DNA of 64,000 bases from Methanolacinia paynteri (GTDB lineage: Archaea; Halobacteriota; Methanomicrobia; Methanomicrobiales; Methanomicrobiaceae): NCBI RefSeq assembly GCF_000784355.1, contig NZ_KN360939.1, positions 1 through 64,000 of the forward strand, written 5' to 3'. Of this stretch, positions 26,943-35,344 are shown in pieces. The notes under the pieces were generated by a model that was given only the letters and a program-made list of their open reading frames with translations, made no database searches and was not told where the DNA came from. The translations under genes were made by a program, and so were the position numbers. Position 1 is the first letter of the stretch; the number at the start of each line of letters is the position of its first letter.

Positions 26943-28640
26943 ATGGTTGTAATGTGGCCTAAGAGGCTTCCAAATCATATAACCCATAACAGCCTAAGAG
27001 CTGCCGAGTGTAAAGTGTTCCGTCGTCTCGAAGAGGTACTTGAAGATCCGTTCGTTGTTTTTTATTCACGCCCTTGGCTGGGGGAAAGACCCAATGGGGA
27101 AGAAATTGACGGTGAATGTGATTTTATCGTTGCTCATCCGGATCTTGGTTTTCTTGCCTTGGAAGTAAAAGGAGGTGGGATATTATACAATGCTGCTCTT
27201 GATAAATGGACCAGTAAAGATCGTTATAATATCACTCATTTTATCAAGAATCCTGTAGGACAGGCAAGAACTTCAAAACACCAGATTATTAAAAAACTGA
27301 ATGAATCAAGAGAATGGAGTCCCAGATGGATCAGAGCACGTCACGGGATAATTTTTCCGGATTGTGCAGCAACCGAAGAAAATCTAGCAGCGGATATTCC
27401 AAGGGATATGGTCTGTTATCTGGAGGATATTGAAGGAGATTTTCGTTCATGGATTGTAAAACGTATGGGTTCAGAGGTTCCTCTGAGTTCCCGTGAATAT
27501 CCCCTCGGAGAAGACGGAATTCTGGCACTTGAAAAACTTCTGGCATATCCTTTTCATCTCCATGTTCCCCTGAGAAAACTTCTTGATGAAGATGATCAAA
27601 AAATCAGAATTCTTACTCAGCAACAATACCATCTTCTTTCTGCAATTGAAGCAATTCCTAAAGCAGCAATAGCAGGAGGGGCAGGGACCGGAAAAACGAT
27701 CCTTGCAATGGAGGAAGCAAAACGGTGTGCTGATTCAGGCTTGAGGGTTTTACTTACCTGTTATAACAATCCACTTGCACAGCACATGAAAGTACAGCTT
27801 GAGCAGGAAAAAAATATACATGTTGCAACATTTCATAAGTTGTGTCACCATACAGCAGACCTTGCGGGTATCAGAATTCCTGCAGGCGCAAATAGTGAAA
27901 GATTATTTAAGGAAATATATCCGGCAATCTTAATCAAAGCAATGGAAATACTTCCTGACATCAGATATGATGTCATTATTGTTGACGAAGGTCAGGATTT
28001 CATTAAAAATTGGTGGCAAGCTTTGGATATGGCACTTGATCCATCAGGTAAAAAGCTGATGAGAGTGTTTTATGACTGCAATCAGGAAGTATATGGAAGT
28101 ACCGATTATCTCTCATCTGAATTTGAGATGGTTCCAATCCATCTTCGGGAAAATATGCGAAATTCTCGTCCTGTTCATCAGCTGGCCATGAAATATTATA
28201 ATGGTTATCCGGTTGAAAGTATCGGACCAGAAGGTATTGAACCAGAATGGCATGTATGTGATTCATTCAGCGATATCCGGCAGAAATTATATTCTGACAT
28301 AAACCGTCTGATTTCTGGAGAAAAGGTAATGCCCGGAAATATTGCAGTTCTGATCAGCTCAGAAAAAATACTTGATCGGTTAGTCAATAGAGGAAAAATA
28401 GGATCAATTTCCTGTAATCTCTGTTCAGACCCTTCAGATGACAAGATTATTCTTGATACCATACGTCGGTTCAAGGGACTGGAGAGTCAGATCGTATATC
28501 TGATTATTACTGGGGATATTGTAATGGATAAAGAATTAATCTATGTTGCCCTTTCCAGAGCCAGATCACGGCTGGTACTTCTCGGTGACAAAGCAAGTCT
28601 TGAAAGAATCAGAAATTATCGGAAACATAATCCTGAATAA
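26943..28640 (+). CDS. NERD nuclease-related domain fused to UvrD-like helicase
   Basis: The 565-residue protein begins with a NERD domain (about residues 15-190): EEIDGECDFIV at about 52-62 and ALEVKGGG at about 71-78 form the expected restriction-endonuclease-like D-ExK core, followed by a conserved QARTSKHQI stretch. A UvrD/Rep-type SF1 motor follows: motif I GGAGTGKTI (about 243), II IIVDEGQDF (about 345) and late FKGLESQIVYLI and YVALSRARSRLV. It is the last gene of the operon, 4 bases after the DrmB-like gene. It could supply the nuclease that DrmC (phospholipase D fold) gives canonical DISARM. The alternative is an unlinked repair helicase. Confidence 0.9.
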   Translation: MVVMWPKRLPNHITHNSLRAAECKVFRRLEEVLEDPFVVFYSRPWLGERPNGEEIDGECDFIVAHPDLGFLALEVKGGGILYNAALDKWTSKDRYNITHFIKNPVGQARTSKHQIIKKLNESREWSPRWIRARHGIIFPDCAATEENLAADIPRDMVCYLEDIEGDFRSWIVKRMGSEVPLSSREYPLGEDGILALEKLLAYPFHLHVPLRKLLDEDDQKIRILTQQQYHLLSAIEAIPKAAIAGGAGTGKTILAMEEAKRCADSGLRVLLTCYNNPLAQHMKVQLEQEKNIHVATFHKLCHHTADLAGIRIPAGANSERLFKEIYPAILIKAMEILPDIRYDVIIVDEGQDFIKNWWQALDMALDPSGKKLMRVFYDCNQEVYGSTDYLSSEFEMVPIHLRENMRNSRPVHQLAMKYYNGYPVESIGPEGIEPEWHVCDSFSDIRQKLYSDINRLISGEKVMPGNIAVLISSEKILDRLVNRGKIGSISCNLCSDPSDDKIILDTIRRFKGLESQIVYLIITGDIVMDKELIYVALSRARSRLVLLGDKASLERIRNYRKHNPE

Positions 28641-28660
28641 AAATTCTGATTATATTTAGA

Positions 28661-28800
28661 AATTTCCCCGAACCTCCTCCAACCACAAATTAAACTTCGC
28701 ATCAAACTCCTTCCTCCGGGCAATATCTTTAATGGTATATCTCCTCCTCGCCCTTTTGTATAACTCCTGCCTTTCCCTTGGGACTCGTGGACGATCACGA
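28661..28800 (-). pseudogene. decayed C-terminal fragment of a transglutaminase-like gene
   Basis: On the minus strand one frame reads ERQELYKRARRRYTIKDIA then RRKEFD and FNLWLEEVRGNF-stop, clearly related to the last ~45 residues of the transglutaminase-like protein at 36964-37623 (ELHRKVRRQYTPEDFARR and LNLWLEEIRR). An IVHES match upstream is in a different frame, so the remnant is frameshifted. No start or catalytic part remains. It fills most of the 215-base gap between the NERD helicase and hicB. Confidence 0.6.
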
Positions 28801-28819
28801 CAACATTCGTTCAAACCAC

Positions 28820-28828
28820 ATTTATAAA
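28820..28828 (+). promoter_or_regulatory. TATA box of hicBA
   Basis: ATTTATAAA lies 28-36 bases before the hicB ATG, predicting transcription start only about 5 bases before the codon. No ribosome site is present, so the antitoxin is probably read from a near-leaderless mRNA. Confidence 0.45.
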
Positions 28829-28855
28829 TCTCAAAAAATCAAATAGAAAATTAAC

Positions 28856-29059
28856 ATGCAGTTACAGGTCATCATAAGACCAGGGGAAGACGGCTGGTTT
28901 GTCGCAGAAGTTCCTGCTCTTCCGGGTTGCGTCTCACAGGGCAAAACAGAGGATGAAGCACTCGCAAATATAAAAGAAGCCATAGAACTTTACCTTGAGC
29001 CCGATGACGACGTGCTTAATATTCCCGGCAAGGCGAGAGTCGTCGAGGTCACGGTATGA
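28856..29059 (+). CDS. hicB: HicB-like antitoxin, short form
   Basis: The 67-residue protein has the HicB partial RNase H-like fold: GWFVAEVPALPGCVSQGKT (about residues 13-31), then a helix EDEALANIKEAIELYL. In HicAB systems HicB binds and inhibits the HicA mRNase. This short form lacks the C-terminal helix-turn-helix or ribbon-helix-helix, so it probably cannot autorepress by itself. Its TGA overlaps the hicA ATG by 4 bases (ATGA). Order is antitoxin first, unlike the classic hicA-hicB order. Confidence 0.88.
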   Translation: MQLQVIIRPGEDGWFVAEVPALPGCVSQGKTEDEALANIKEAIELYLEPDDDVLNIPGKARVVEVTV

Positions 29060-29283
29060 CAGGTTTGCCTGTCATATCCGGAAAAGATCTAATTAAAATT
29101 CTGGTCAAAGAGGGTTTTGTCGTAAACCGCCAGAAAGGAAGCCATGTTCGTCTGGCTAAAATGACAGATGACGGAAAGATAACGGTGACGGTTCCTCTCC
29201 ATGATGAACTGGACAGGGGAACGTTGATCTCAATTTTAAAAGGTGCTGAAATAACCAAAGAAGAATTTCTGGATCTGATCTGA
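29056..29283 (+). CDS. hicA: HicA-like mRNA interferase toxin
   Basis: The 75-residue protein has the dsRBD-like HicA fold with the active-site His in QKGSHVRLAK (His at about residue 30), followed by a VTVPLHDELDRGTLISILK segment that is the family signature. HicA cleaves mRNA independently of the ribosome. It is coupled to hicB by a 4-base overlap. The pair sits directly beside the DISARM-like island, a common place for toxin-antitoxin modules. Confidence 0.92.
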   Translation: MTGLPVISGKDLIKILVKEGFVVNRQKGSHVRLAKMTDDGKITVTVPLHDELDRGTLISILKGAEITKEEFLDLI

Positions 29284-29354
29284 AAGAAATTAAATGCAGA
29301 ATTCCAAAGCATGATCATTCATGTTCACCAGTTTAAATTTGGAATTTTTCAAAA

Positions 29355-30401
29355 TCAGCCATTAATCATCTCCGGTTCCCGGTATTCGCCGAGGATGTTT
29401 GTAAGCGGCCCCCCGAAAAGCTCGACCGCTCGCGATCTGCTGATCTTTTCCTCTGCCTGGGCACGGAGGATTAAAAGTTCCATGTGAATCGGTCTTTCAC
29501 TGGGGAATTCTTTCCCCGGTTCATTTTTATTCCAGCCTTTCTTTGAGAATAATCTGTAGTAACTTACTGCAACATTCCGGTTGATTATATTGAGATCGGA
29601 TGCACGGTGAATCAGGGCCATCATGCTTATCCCGTATTTGTGCTTCAGTCTGTAGAGTTCGTTGATATCGAGAGACTTTCTCTTCTCCATCAATTCATAT
29701 TTTATCATCTCTTTGGGAATGAGGAACGCACCTGCAAACCTGTTCGCTGCTGCTTCTTTATCGATTTTGGGATTTAAATCAAGGATGATGTGTCCGAGTT
29801 CATGTGCCAGGTTGAATCTCTGCTGGTCGCCCGGAATATTTTTTGCGATTGCGATAACCGGGCTTCTTTCGTACATTAAGGTTAATGCATCGAATTTTTT
29901 ATCGGCATCTATGAGACCCACTTTTATTCCGTGCATCTCAAAACTGTCGATCAGGTTTTCGATCGGATCCAGCCCGAGATTCCAGTGCCTGCGAATTTTT
30001 ACTGCGATTGATTCGATGTCATCCGGTGAATCAGCATGTCGGTCTGCCTTATCTGGCAGATCGGTTTCGATCCTCTCGTTACTGAGATGTTCAATCTCAA
30101 GATATCTTTCGAGCCAGTCGGAAGTTCTTGCATGGATTACATCTTTTTCTTTCTGGCCGATACTCTTTCTGCACCTGTAGCACGGTTCCGCCAGTTCGAC
30201 AGTATTCTGCCTGAAAAAGTAGTCAAGAGTGGTGTTGGTAGCATTGCCAATCTTTATCAACATACCGGAATCGGGAATGATCTCACCTTTTTCATATTTC
30301 GATATGGCAGTCTGTGAAACGCCGGTTTTATCGCCCAGTGCTCTCAGGCTCAGCCCTGAACCTTTCCGGGCCGCTTTTATTCTCTCGCCTATCTGATTCA
30401 T
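29355..30401 (-). CDS. XRE-family HTH and ImmA/IrrE metallopeptidase fusion
   Basis: An N-terminal XRE helix-turn-helix (about residues 1-55 from MNQIGERIKAARK; GVSQTAISKYEKGE is the recognition region) is followed by a CYRC..C-containing linker. The ImmA/IrrE zinc peptidase domain has HELGHIILD (about residue 205) and a helical C-terminus. Such proteins bind operators and cleave partner regulators to induce mobile-element or stress genes. The frame is open from a GTG at 30413, but the ATG at 30401 gives the normal XRE N-terminus and follows a GGAG, so I chose it. Two TTTACAAA-type sites lie just upstream and probably mediate autoregulation. It is convergent with hicBA. Confidence 0.88.
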   Translation of the reverse strand: MNQIGERIKAARKGSGLSLRALGDKTGVSQTAISKYEKGEIIPDSGMLIKIGNATNTTLDYFFRQNTVELAEPCYRCRKSIGQKEKDVIHARTSDWLERYLEIEHLSNERIETDLPDKADRHADSPDDIESIAVKIRRHWNLGLDPIENLIDSFEMHGIKVGLIDADKKFDALTLMYERSPVIAIAKNIPGDQQRFNLAHELGHIILDLNPKIDKEAAANRFAGAFLIPKEMIKYELMEKRKSLDINELYRLKHKYGISMMALIHRASDLNIINRNVAVSYYRLFSKKGWNKNEPGKEFPSERPIHMELLILRAQAEEKISRSRAVELFGGPLTNILGEYREPEMING

Positions 30402-30413
30402 CTCCACACACAC

Positions 30414-30455
30414 ACGGTTTACAAACCGTAACTTTTAGTATGTTTTGTAAACTAA
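30414..30455. promoter_or_regulatory. two-site operator upstream of the XRE-ImmA gene
   Basis: Site one is ACGGTTTACAAACCGT (30414-30429), two 7-base arms around AC. Site two (30435-30455) has outer arms TTAGT and ACTAA around TTTGTAAA, the reverse complement of the TTTACAAA core of site one. They lie 13-54 bases before the chosen ATG. This is the expected layout for an XRE autorepressor. Confidence 0.5.
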
Positions 30456-30550
30456 TAAGGGTTGTTGTAGTATCTATGTAGGATATCCATATGGAAATAG
30501 GATAATCTAACTCTCGATTTTTACTAAAAGCAATTTTTTTCAATCTCCCC

Positions 30551-30769
30551 TCAAATCCTCTCACTCGTCTCCTCAATAATCTCCCTCATCGTCTTCGCAA
30601 TCACAGCAGGATCAGTCTTCTTCGGGAATACAAATCCCAGTCTTCCGCCTTCGAACCAGTCTGGTTCCCAGACAATTTCCCGCTCAGGATAATTTTTGGA
30701 AAGATCGTTTTTGATGGAGCCCCCATTTTCAGGATCATGGATCTTTGTTTTTTTTGTTCCTTTCATCAT
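30551..30769 (-). CDS. small unknown protein (72 residues)
   Basis: A soluble charged protein that starts MMKGTKKTKIHDPENGGS and ends MREIIEETSERI. I do not recognise it. It overlaps the upstream membrane protein gene by 35 bases on the same strand, so it is probably co-transcribed. The amino-acid composition is protein-like (central WEPDWFEGGRLGFVFPKK), but support is only moderate. Confidence 0.4.
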   Translation of the reverse strand: MMKGTKKTKIHDPENGGSIKNDLSKNYPEREIVWEPDWFEGGRLGFVFPKKTDPAVIAKTMREIIEETSERI

Positions 30770-31391
30770 TCTCTTTTTCTTTTCTTTTGAAGATCCAAAA
30801 AGAAACGATAATGGAAATTAAAATAAGCATCACGATTAAACCCGGTATACCGTATAGGAGAAATGCACCCAATGCTATGATTAACAGGGCTAAAATATCT
30901 CTTGAAAGATAGTCTCCGGATTCCAGGTTTCTTAGTGAAATAAAAAGCGATCTTTTCACCTGTCCGCTCTCTCTAAAAAATTCATCAGGATTATAAAACC
31001 GTGAGACTATGATATGCCCTGTGAGGACAACCAGAGGGATCACTAAAAAGATTATCATGAATTCGTTATATGAACCTAATCCTTTGCTTAATTCCTGAAC
31101 AGTCTCCGCAGAATCGATAAACTTGAAACCGAAAAAGAGGATCGATAAAAGCGAAATTATCAAAATACTCCTGGGGTACCTGTACAGGATATATGCGAGA
31201 ATGGCAGAGATAAAAAAGTACGTGAACAGTATTACACCTGCATACAGCCCGTCCATTTTCATTCCGAAAAACCAGGCTTCCCAATTGAGTATGAACATGA
31301 AAATATACATTAATGAATTTAAAATTAAAATTCCGAGCAGGCTGTAATAGAATATCCGATCAAGGTTCTTTGCTGCTCTATAAAGATTCAT
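30735..31391 (-). CDS. unknown polytopic membrane protein, 218 residues
   Basis: I do not recognise the family. About six hydrophobic segments are visible (roughly residues 12-35, 42-62, 68-85, 105-128, 158-180 and 185-205) with a short Lys/Asn-rich tail. An Asn/Pro-containing cytoplasmic loop, SRFYNPDEFFRESGQVKRS, lies between segments 4 and 5. It sits in the run of small orphan membrane and secreted genes at 30.5-40.4 kb. Confidence 0.6.
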   Translation of the reverse strand: MNLYRAAKNLDRIFYYSLLGILILNSLMYIFMFILNWEAWFFGMKMDGLYAGVILFTYFFISAILAYILYRYPRSILIISLLSILFFGFKFIDSAETVQELSKGLGSYNEFMIIFLVIPLVVLTGHIIVSRFYNPDEFFRESGQVKRSLFISLRNLESGDYLSRDILALLIIALGAFLLYGIPGLIVMLILISIIVSFWIFKRKEKENDERNKKNKDP

Positions 31392-31425
31392 TAGGTATCA
31401 TTTCTCCCTTTTGAATTAAAAAAAA

Positions 31426-32364
31426 TTAGGAGTAATAGTGTGGTATCTTATCCATGTTTGAATTCCGGTCATCCAGACTCATGGCATGATTCCATACATT
31501 ACTGATATAGATCTCGTCACCAACATCCCACGATGTCACTAATGCACCATGTTGTCCATAGGTTTCTGCGTATGAGTACCCGTTATCGTAATCATTTCCA
31601 AATTCGATATCGCGATCTCCTAATGAATCGGGATCATATATAAAGAACCCCTGACGATCATTAAGCGTATGGTAAATTGCTAGGCGGAGTGCATCATAGC
31701 TTAGATCTAAGTCTGGATTAGGGGCATCTTCATCACTGAAAAGACACTCATAAAGATCTTTTCCATTATACACCGTATCGACAGACACCTCTAAAAGAAC
31801 ATTGTCACCTCTGACTTCGTAAGGTAATCCTGACCCATCAATACCTATACCTCCGGTTACATCATCTTCAACCTGAATAAGGATAAGAGAAAGGGGGAGA
31901 CTTTTTACATTTTGTGTCATTGGATCTATCTTAGTTGGAGTAAGTGCCCTGAAATCATCATCTTTTACTCCCATTTTTTTCTTAAATTCATCCCAGGCTA
32001 CTCTTTCGATATGTTCCTGGACGATAATTCGTTTTAGATCTTCACTTTGCTCTTCTGATAATTCCTTTCCGGTTTCTTTTTTAAGAGAATCGATGATCAG
32101 ATCCAGATTTTTCTGATATTTCTTCATCAATTCTTCAGAATATTTGTCGGAATTAAAGTCTGTTTTTGCAAGTCCGTTGGTTGTGACGGTTTCTGCCATC
32201 TTACTTACTATCTCATCATTTAATGGTTCAAATAATGCGACAATGTCGTTATTGTCGACGATTTGTTCCTTTTCATCAGCACTAACGACCGGAACGAAGA
32301 TCGCACCGGCGAGTGCCACTACCAATAGCAGGATTAAAGCCTGCATACCGAATTTCGTTTTCAT
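31426..32364 (-). CDS. secreted unknown protein with signal peptide
   Basis: I chose the ATG at 32364 because GGTGAG lies 3 bases before it and it begins a normal Sec signal peptide, MKTKFGMQALILLLVVALAG, cut after VSA. A longer frame to 32412 has no purpose. The mature ~285 residues have a charged helical N-part (about 30-150) and a C-terminal Asp/Tyr-rich domain with GGIGIDGSGLPYEVRGDN and repeated DNGYSYAETYGQHGA-like turns. I recognise no family. It is probably exported to the cell surface. Confidence 0.65.
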   Translation of the reverse strand: MKTKFGMQALILLLVVALAGAIFVPVVSADEKEQIVDNNDIVALFEPLNDEIVSKMAETVTTNGLAKTDFNSDKYSEELMKKYQKNLDLIIDSLKKETGKELSEEQSEDLKRIIVQEHIERVAWDEFKKKMGVKDDDFRALTPTKIDPMTQNVKSLPLSLILIQVEDDVTGGIGIDGSGLPYEVRGDNVLLEVSVDTVYNGKDLYECLFSDEDAPNPDLDLSYDALRLAIYHTLNDRQGFFIYDPDSLGDRDIEFGNDYDNGYSYAETYGQHGALVTSWDVGDEIYISNVWNHAMSLDDRNSNMDKIPHYYS

Positions 32365-32928
32365 TTTCTCACCTGTTACCAGTTTTACCGGCATGCAAAC
32401 CTTAATCCGCAATTATGCTGACATAGGAGATGCCGGTTTTACAAGTCGGCAAATGAAGGACTGTTAATAGAGTTTGACGTGAAATTTAGGCTCTATAATT
32501 CAGCCCTTTATTAGCCATTTCATTGGATTTATTTGAAAATGGGTTTAGTGAAGGATCACTCCTTCATCCGCCCCCGGTTGAAAATATGATGTGGCCCTAT
32601 AATAACGATTTTCACCATGCTCTTGAACAATACTCAAAAAAAGTTGAAAGAATTATTTTATTAATGGGTGATATTTTTTTTAGATTTGGTATAACTAATA
32701 TTTTGGGAACCTTTAGAGAAACTGTGGATGATGACCACTGATTTTTTCTCCTGCGCTGGTGATGTTCTTGTGTTAAGGGATATTCCTTATCAAAATTAAT
32801 AATCCTTTTTTTGGCGCTAATATCCCGCTCCATTATAGGCTTAAGTATGGAATCCATCAATGATCTCATATTCTATGGAGGCATCATCTGAACTTTTGCA
32901 TTTTCCAGGGCGATCTGAATTGCTCTCG
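32365..32928. other. gene-poor interval, no convincing gene
   Basis: This 564-base AT-rich stretch holds two overlapping opposite short frames (32523-32741 plus and 32612-32869 minus). Neither has a ribosome site, recognisable domain or protein-like composition. It may be decayed coding sequence. A short imperfect hairpin (GCCGG/CCGGC-like) occurs near 32430. Confidence 0.4.
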
Positions 32929-33738
32929 TTATATATGCATCTGGGAGTTCAGAATTTCGCTGTCTTGAAGCTCATCTGATAACATCTGTAAAACCGGATC
33001 AGCAAGTTCCATGAGTCTTCCGCGGTCACCTGACGTTCCCCATACGCCGGTGCCATCCCGGGAGGGGGTGATTATTATATCGTCGTATTCCGAATCCAGG
33101 AAGAATATCGCTTCATCTATTGTTATCGTCTTGGGTGCACCGTCGACGATATAGCTCGTGTTGAACGTAGCCGGAGCAGGGAAACGTAATGCAACGTATG
33201 AGTTGTTTTGCCTCATCGCAATCAGTTCTGTCCTGGAAAATCCTGTTTTTATCTGGGCGTTGATGCAGCGGATCTGTTCAAGACATTCTGCATGTATGGC
33301 CGGGTAATCGGTGTCTTCCGGATCTAAAATTGTTCCAATGCCGTCTTTATGGGAAATGTCAATAAATGTGGTATTCTCTCTTGAATAATTTGTATTCTGG
33401 TAATCCGGGATTTCAGGGCTTTCATAAGTCTGTCCCTGATTATGAACGAAAGCCTCAAAGTAAAGGATCGGAATGAAGATCCCTGCAATTATCACCAGCA
33501 GTCCGATAATAGCAGTACTGCTGATGATCTTCCCTAAAGTACTCTCAGGATTGCCTATCATCAATGCGAACAGTACAATAATCAAAAGAACCAGGATGAT
33601 CAGGGGAAATGTCCCGTTAATTATCTGATATATCTGCCAGGGAAGAAGAAAGAATACTCCCGAAAACATCATCAGAATTAGAAGTACTATCAGGATCAAC
33701 GAAGTTCCTGCTATGATGTAATTTTTATTCAGTTCCAT
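32929..33738 (-). CDS. unknown membrane-anchored protein
   Basis: Three hydrophobic segments occupy residues ~8-33, 40-62 and 72-95. An external domain of ~170 residues follows, with two Cys (CLEQIRC) and the segment TITIDEAIFFLDSEYDD. I do not recognise it. No enzyme motif is visible. The likely arrangement is an N-terminal membrane bundle holding a small beta-rich domain outside the cell, as in several neighbours. Confidence 0.6.
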   Translation of the reverse strand: MELNKNYIIAGTSLILIVLLILMMFSGVFFLLPWQIYQIINGTFPLIILVLLIIVLFALMIGNPESTLGKIISSTAIIGLLVIIAGIFIPILYFEAFVHNQGQTYESPEIPDYQNTNYSRENTTFIDISHKDGIGTILDPEDTDYPAIHAECLEQIRCINAQIKTGFSRTELIAMRQNNSYVALRFPAPATFNTSYIVDGAPKTITIDEAIFFLDSEYDDIIITPSRDGTGVWGTSGDRGRLMELADPVLQMLSDELQDSEILNSQMHI

Positions 33739-33800
33739 AAGGCTGTATAAAATTAATTTTTTTTCTTTGACTTAAATTTCACTGGTATTTTTGTAGAATG

Positions 33801-33862
33801 AGAGTGGTGGTGGATCTCTCCTTCGCCTGTAAATAAACTTGTACAACTCCTGCCGTTCCTTA
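33801..33862 (-). pseudogene. short remnant related to the transglutaminase-like C-terminus
   Basis: On the minus strand the sequence reads ERQELYKFIYRRRRDP. It shares the block GGCAGGAGTT-TACAA and flanking purine-rich bases with the fragment at 28661-28800. It has no start or stop of its own. It is either a third decayed copy or a short dispersed repeat. Confidence 0.4.
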
Positions 33863-33883
33863 TTTCAGTTCTAAAAAAACGAT

Positions 33884-35107
33884 TCAGTAATAATATCTCG
33901 CTCCGGTTATCAGGTATCCTCCGTCAGCCATCTGAACTATCCCGGAACCGATACTTGAACTTGTCGCAGAAGAATCTTCCAATTCACAGAGACTATCCCA
34001 TTCTGTTTCACCTTCGGCATTTGTTTTTGTGATATGCAGCTTCTTCCCGCCATCTGTGCCGGATATGGTTTCCGTGAATACCAGGCCGTCTTTCGAGATC
34101 AGACTGGGATATTTTAAAATAGTGTCATTGGTCGTACTTAACAGATTCCCGATGTTATCCGCAATTGCCTCAATATATTGGTCACGGGCGGATCCTTTTT
34201 CATCGGTTATTGATGAAGCGTAGATGATATGATATTCTCCGACTTCGCTCTCATAAAAACCGAGGAACCCATCACCTACGTTGCCAAATTTATGTTCCCA
34301 TAGCAGACTGCCTTCATCATCCGCCTTTGCAATCCATGGACGGGAAAGAGGAAATGATTCGGAGTCCGAATATGAGCCGCCGATCAGGAAATCTCCGTCA
34401 CCTGTCTGAATTACTTTGTGGACCCACGGCATTCCGCCGATTTTGATTTTGATCTCACTTGCTTTTCCGTCATCCAAAGAAATTTTAAGGATGTACACAT
34501 ATCCGGGTTTTTTATCTTCACCCGCCAGAATGATACTGTTCTCGGAGAAAGGGGAGGTAGAATTGGAAGATTCTCCTGAATTCGTTAGATTTCTGTCAAA
34601 TTCGTCAACACTGTTTTTTGTAATTAAATCCCCGTTTGAACTGAAGGAATAGAACATTCCATCTATTGAAATTGCAATGATGGTATCATTTTCTAAAGTG
34701 ATTATGTCATAAATTTCTTTGTTAATCGCCGGGAAGACGGTATCTTTTATCATTTTGCCATTATTATCAATAATTAATGCACGAGTTATAAATTGCGAAG
34801 TTTTGTTGGGGTATTGGACTATGACAAAGGATCCGTCCCCGGATATTTCCACGGCGGAGGTATGGATATAAGAGGATGTATGATAGATATCAGGACAGGG
34901 TATAACAGTCTCCGATATCTTCTCTCCATCAGGAGAGATTTTGATTACGACTGCTTCCGCATCCGTAATATAGGGTTCAGTACATCCGGTAATGACAATC
35001 AATCCGAATAAGGCCAAAATACAAAAAATAGTTTTTAGATTCATGTTTGGTTTCAGAAAGTCCGGAAAAAAATTAGGATAGAATTCACTCTTATCAGGCT
35101 TTTGCAT
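33884..35107 (-). CDS. lipoprotein with probable beta-propeller
   Basis: After a 21-residue N-terminus, a hydrophobic segment (about 24-40) ends in the lipobox VITGC. The mature ~365 residues are rich in short beta repeats: ISPDGEK, ISGDGSF, SISIDGMFYSFSSNGD, TGDGDFLIGGSYSD and MADGGYLITGARYY at the end. This is typical of a seven-bladed propeller exposed on the cell surface. GGAGATG before 35107 supports the long start; ATG at 35044 would give a conventional short signal peptide. No ligand can be assigned. Confidence 0.65.
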   Translation of the reverse strand: MQKPDKSEFYPNFFPDFLKPNMNLKTIFCILALFGLIVITGCTEPYITDAEAVVIKISPDGEKISETVIPCPDIYHTSSYIHTSAVEISGDGSFVIVQYPNKTSQFITRALIIDNNGKMIKDTVFPAINKEIYDIITLENDTIIAISIDGMFYSFSSNGDLITKNSVDEFDRNLTNSGESSNSTSPFSENSIILAGEDKKPGYVYILKISLDDGKASEIKIKIGGMPWVHKVIQTGDGDFLIGGSYSDSESFPLSRPWIAKADDEGSLLWEHKFGNVGDGFLGFYESEVGEYHIIYASSITDEKGSARDQYIEAIADNIGNLLSTTNDTILKYPSLISKDGLVFTETISGTDGGKKLHITKTNAEGETEWDSLCELEDSSATSSSIGSGIVQMADGGYLITGARYYY

Positions 35108-35201
35108 ATCCAGTCATCTCCTTTATTGCTTTGACAGTTTTCAGAATACGGTTTACAGCAATATTTTCAGTTTTTGTATCGGTCAGTGGAATTTCTGCCA
35201 T
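35094..35201 (-). CDS. putative 35-residue microprotein
   Basis: A short frame begins MAEIPLTDTKTENIAVNRIL and ends MTGYAKA. A GGAG lies 7 bases before its ATG, and its stop overlaps the start of the lipoprotein gene by 14 bases, as if translation is coupled. Residues ~12-30 form an amphipathic helix. I know no family. It could be a leader peptide. Confidence 0.35.
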   Translation of the reverse strand: MAEIPLTDTKTENIAVNRILKTVKAIKEMTGYAKA

Positions 35202-35344
35202 CAGTGTCTCCTGTGATCATGTATTTTTTATCCGGTTTCAGAGGCTATTACAGAAATTATTTTTGTTCTTCCATTATCTTTTTCTTGATTTTAAGTGAAA
35301 GCCATCTTCTCCAAAATCAAACCAAATTTTCAAAATTTTCTGTA

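Noticed and set aside
28616-28798. Minus-strand 60-residue frame
   Set aside because: It only partly follows the transglutaminase-like similarity and crosses the frameshift; I annotate the region as a decayed fragment.
32523-32869. Two overlapping short frames on opposite strands
   Set aside because: Neither has a domain, ribosome site or convincing composition.
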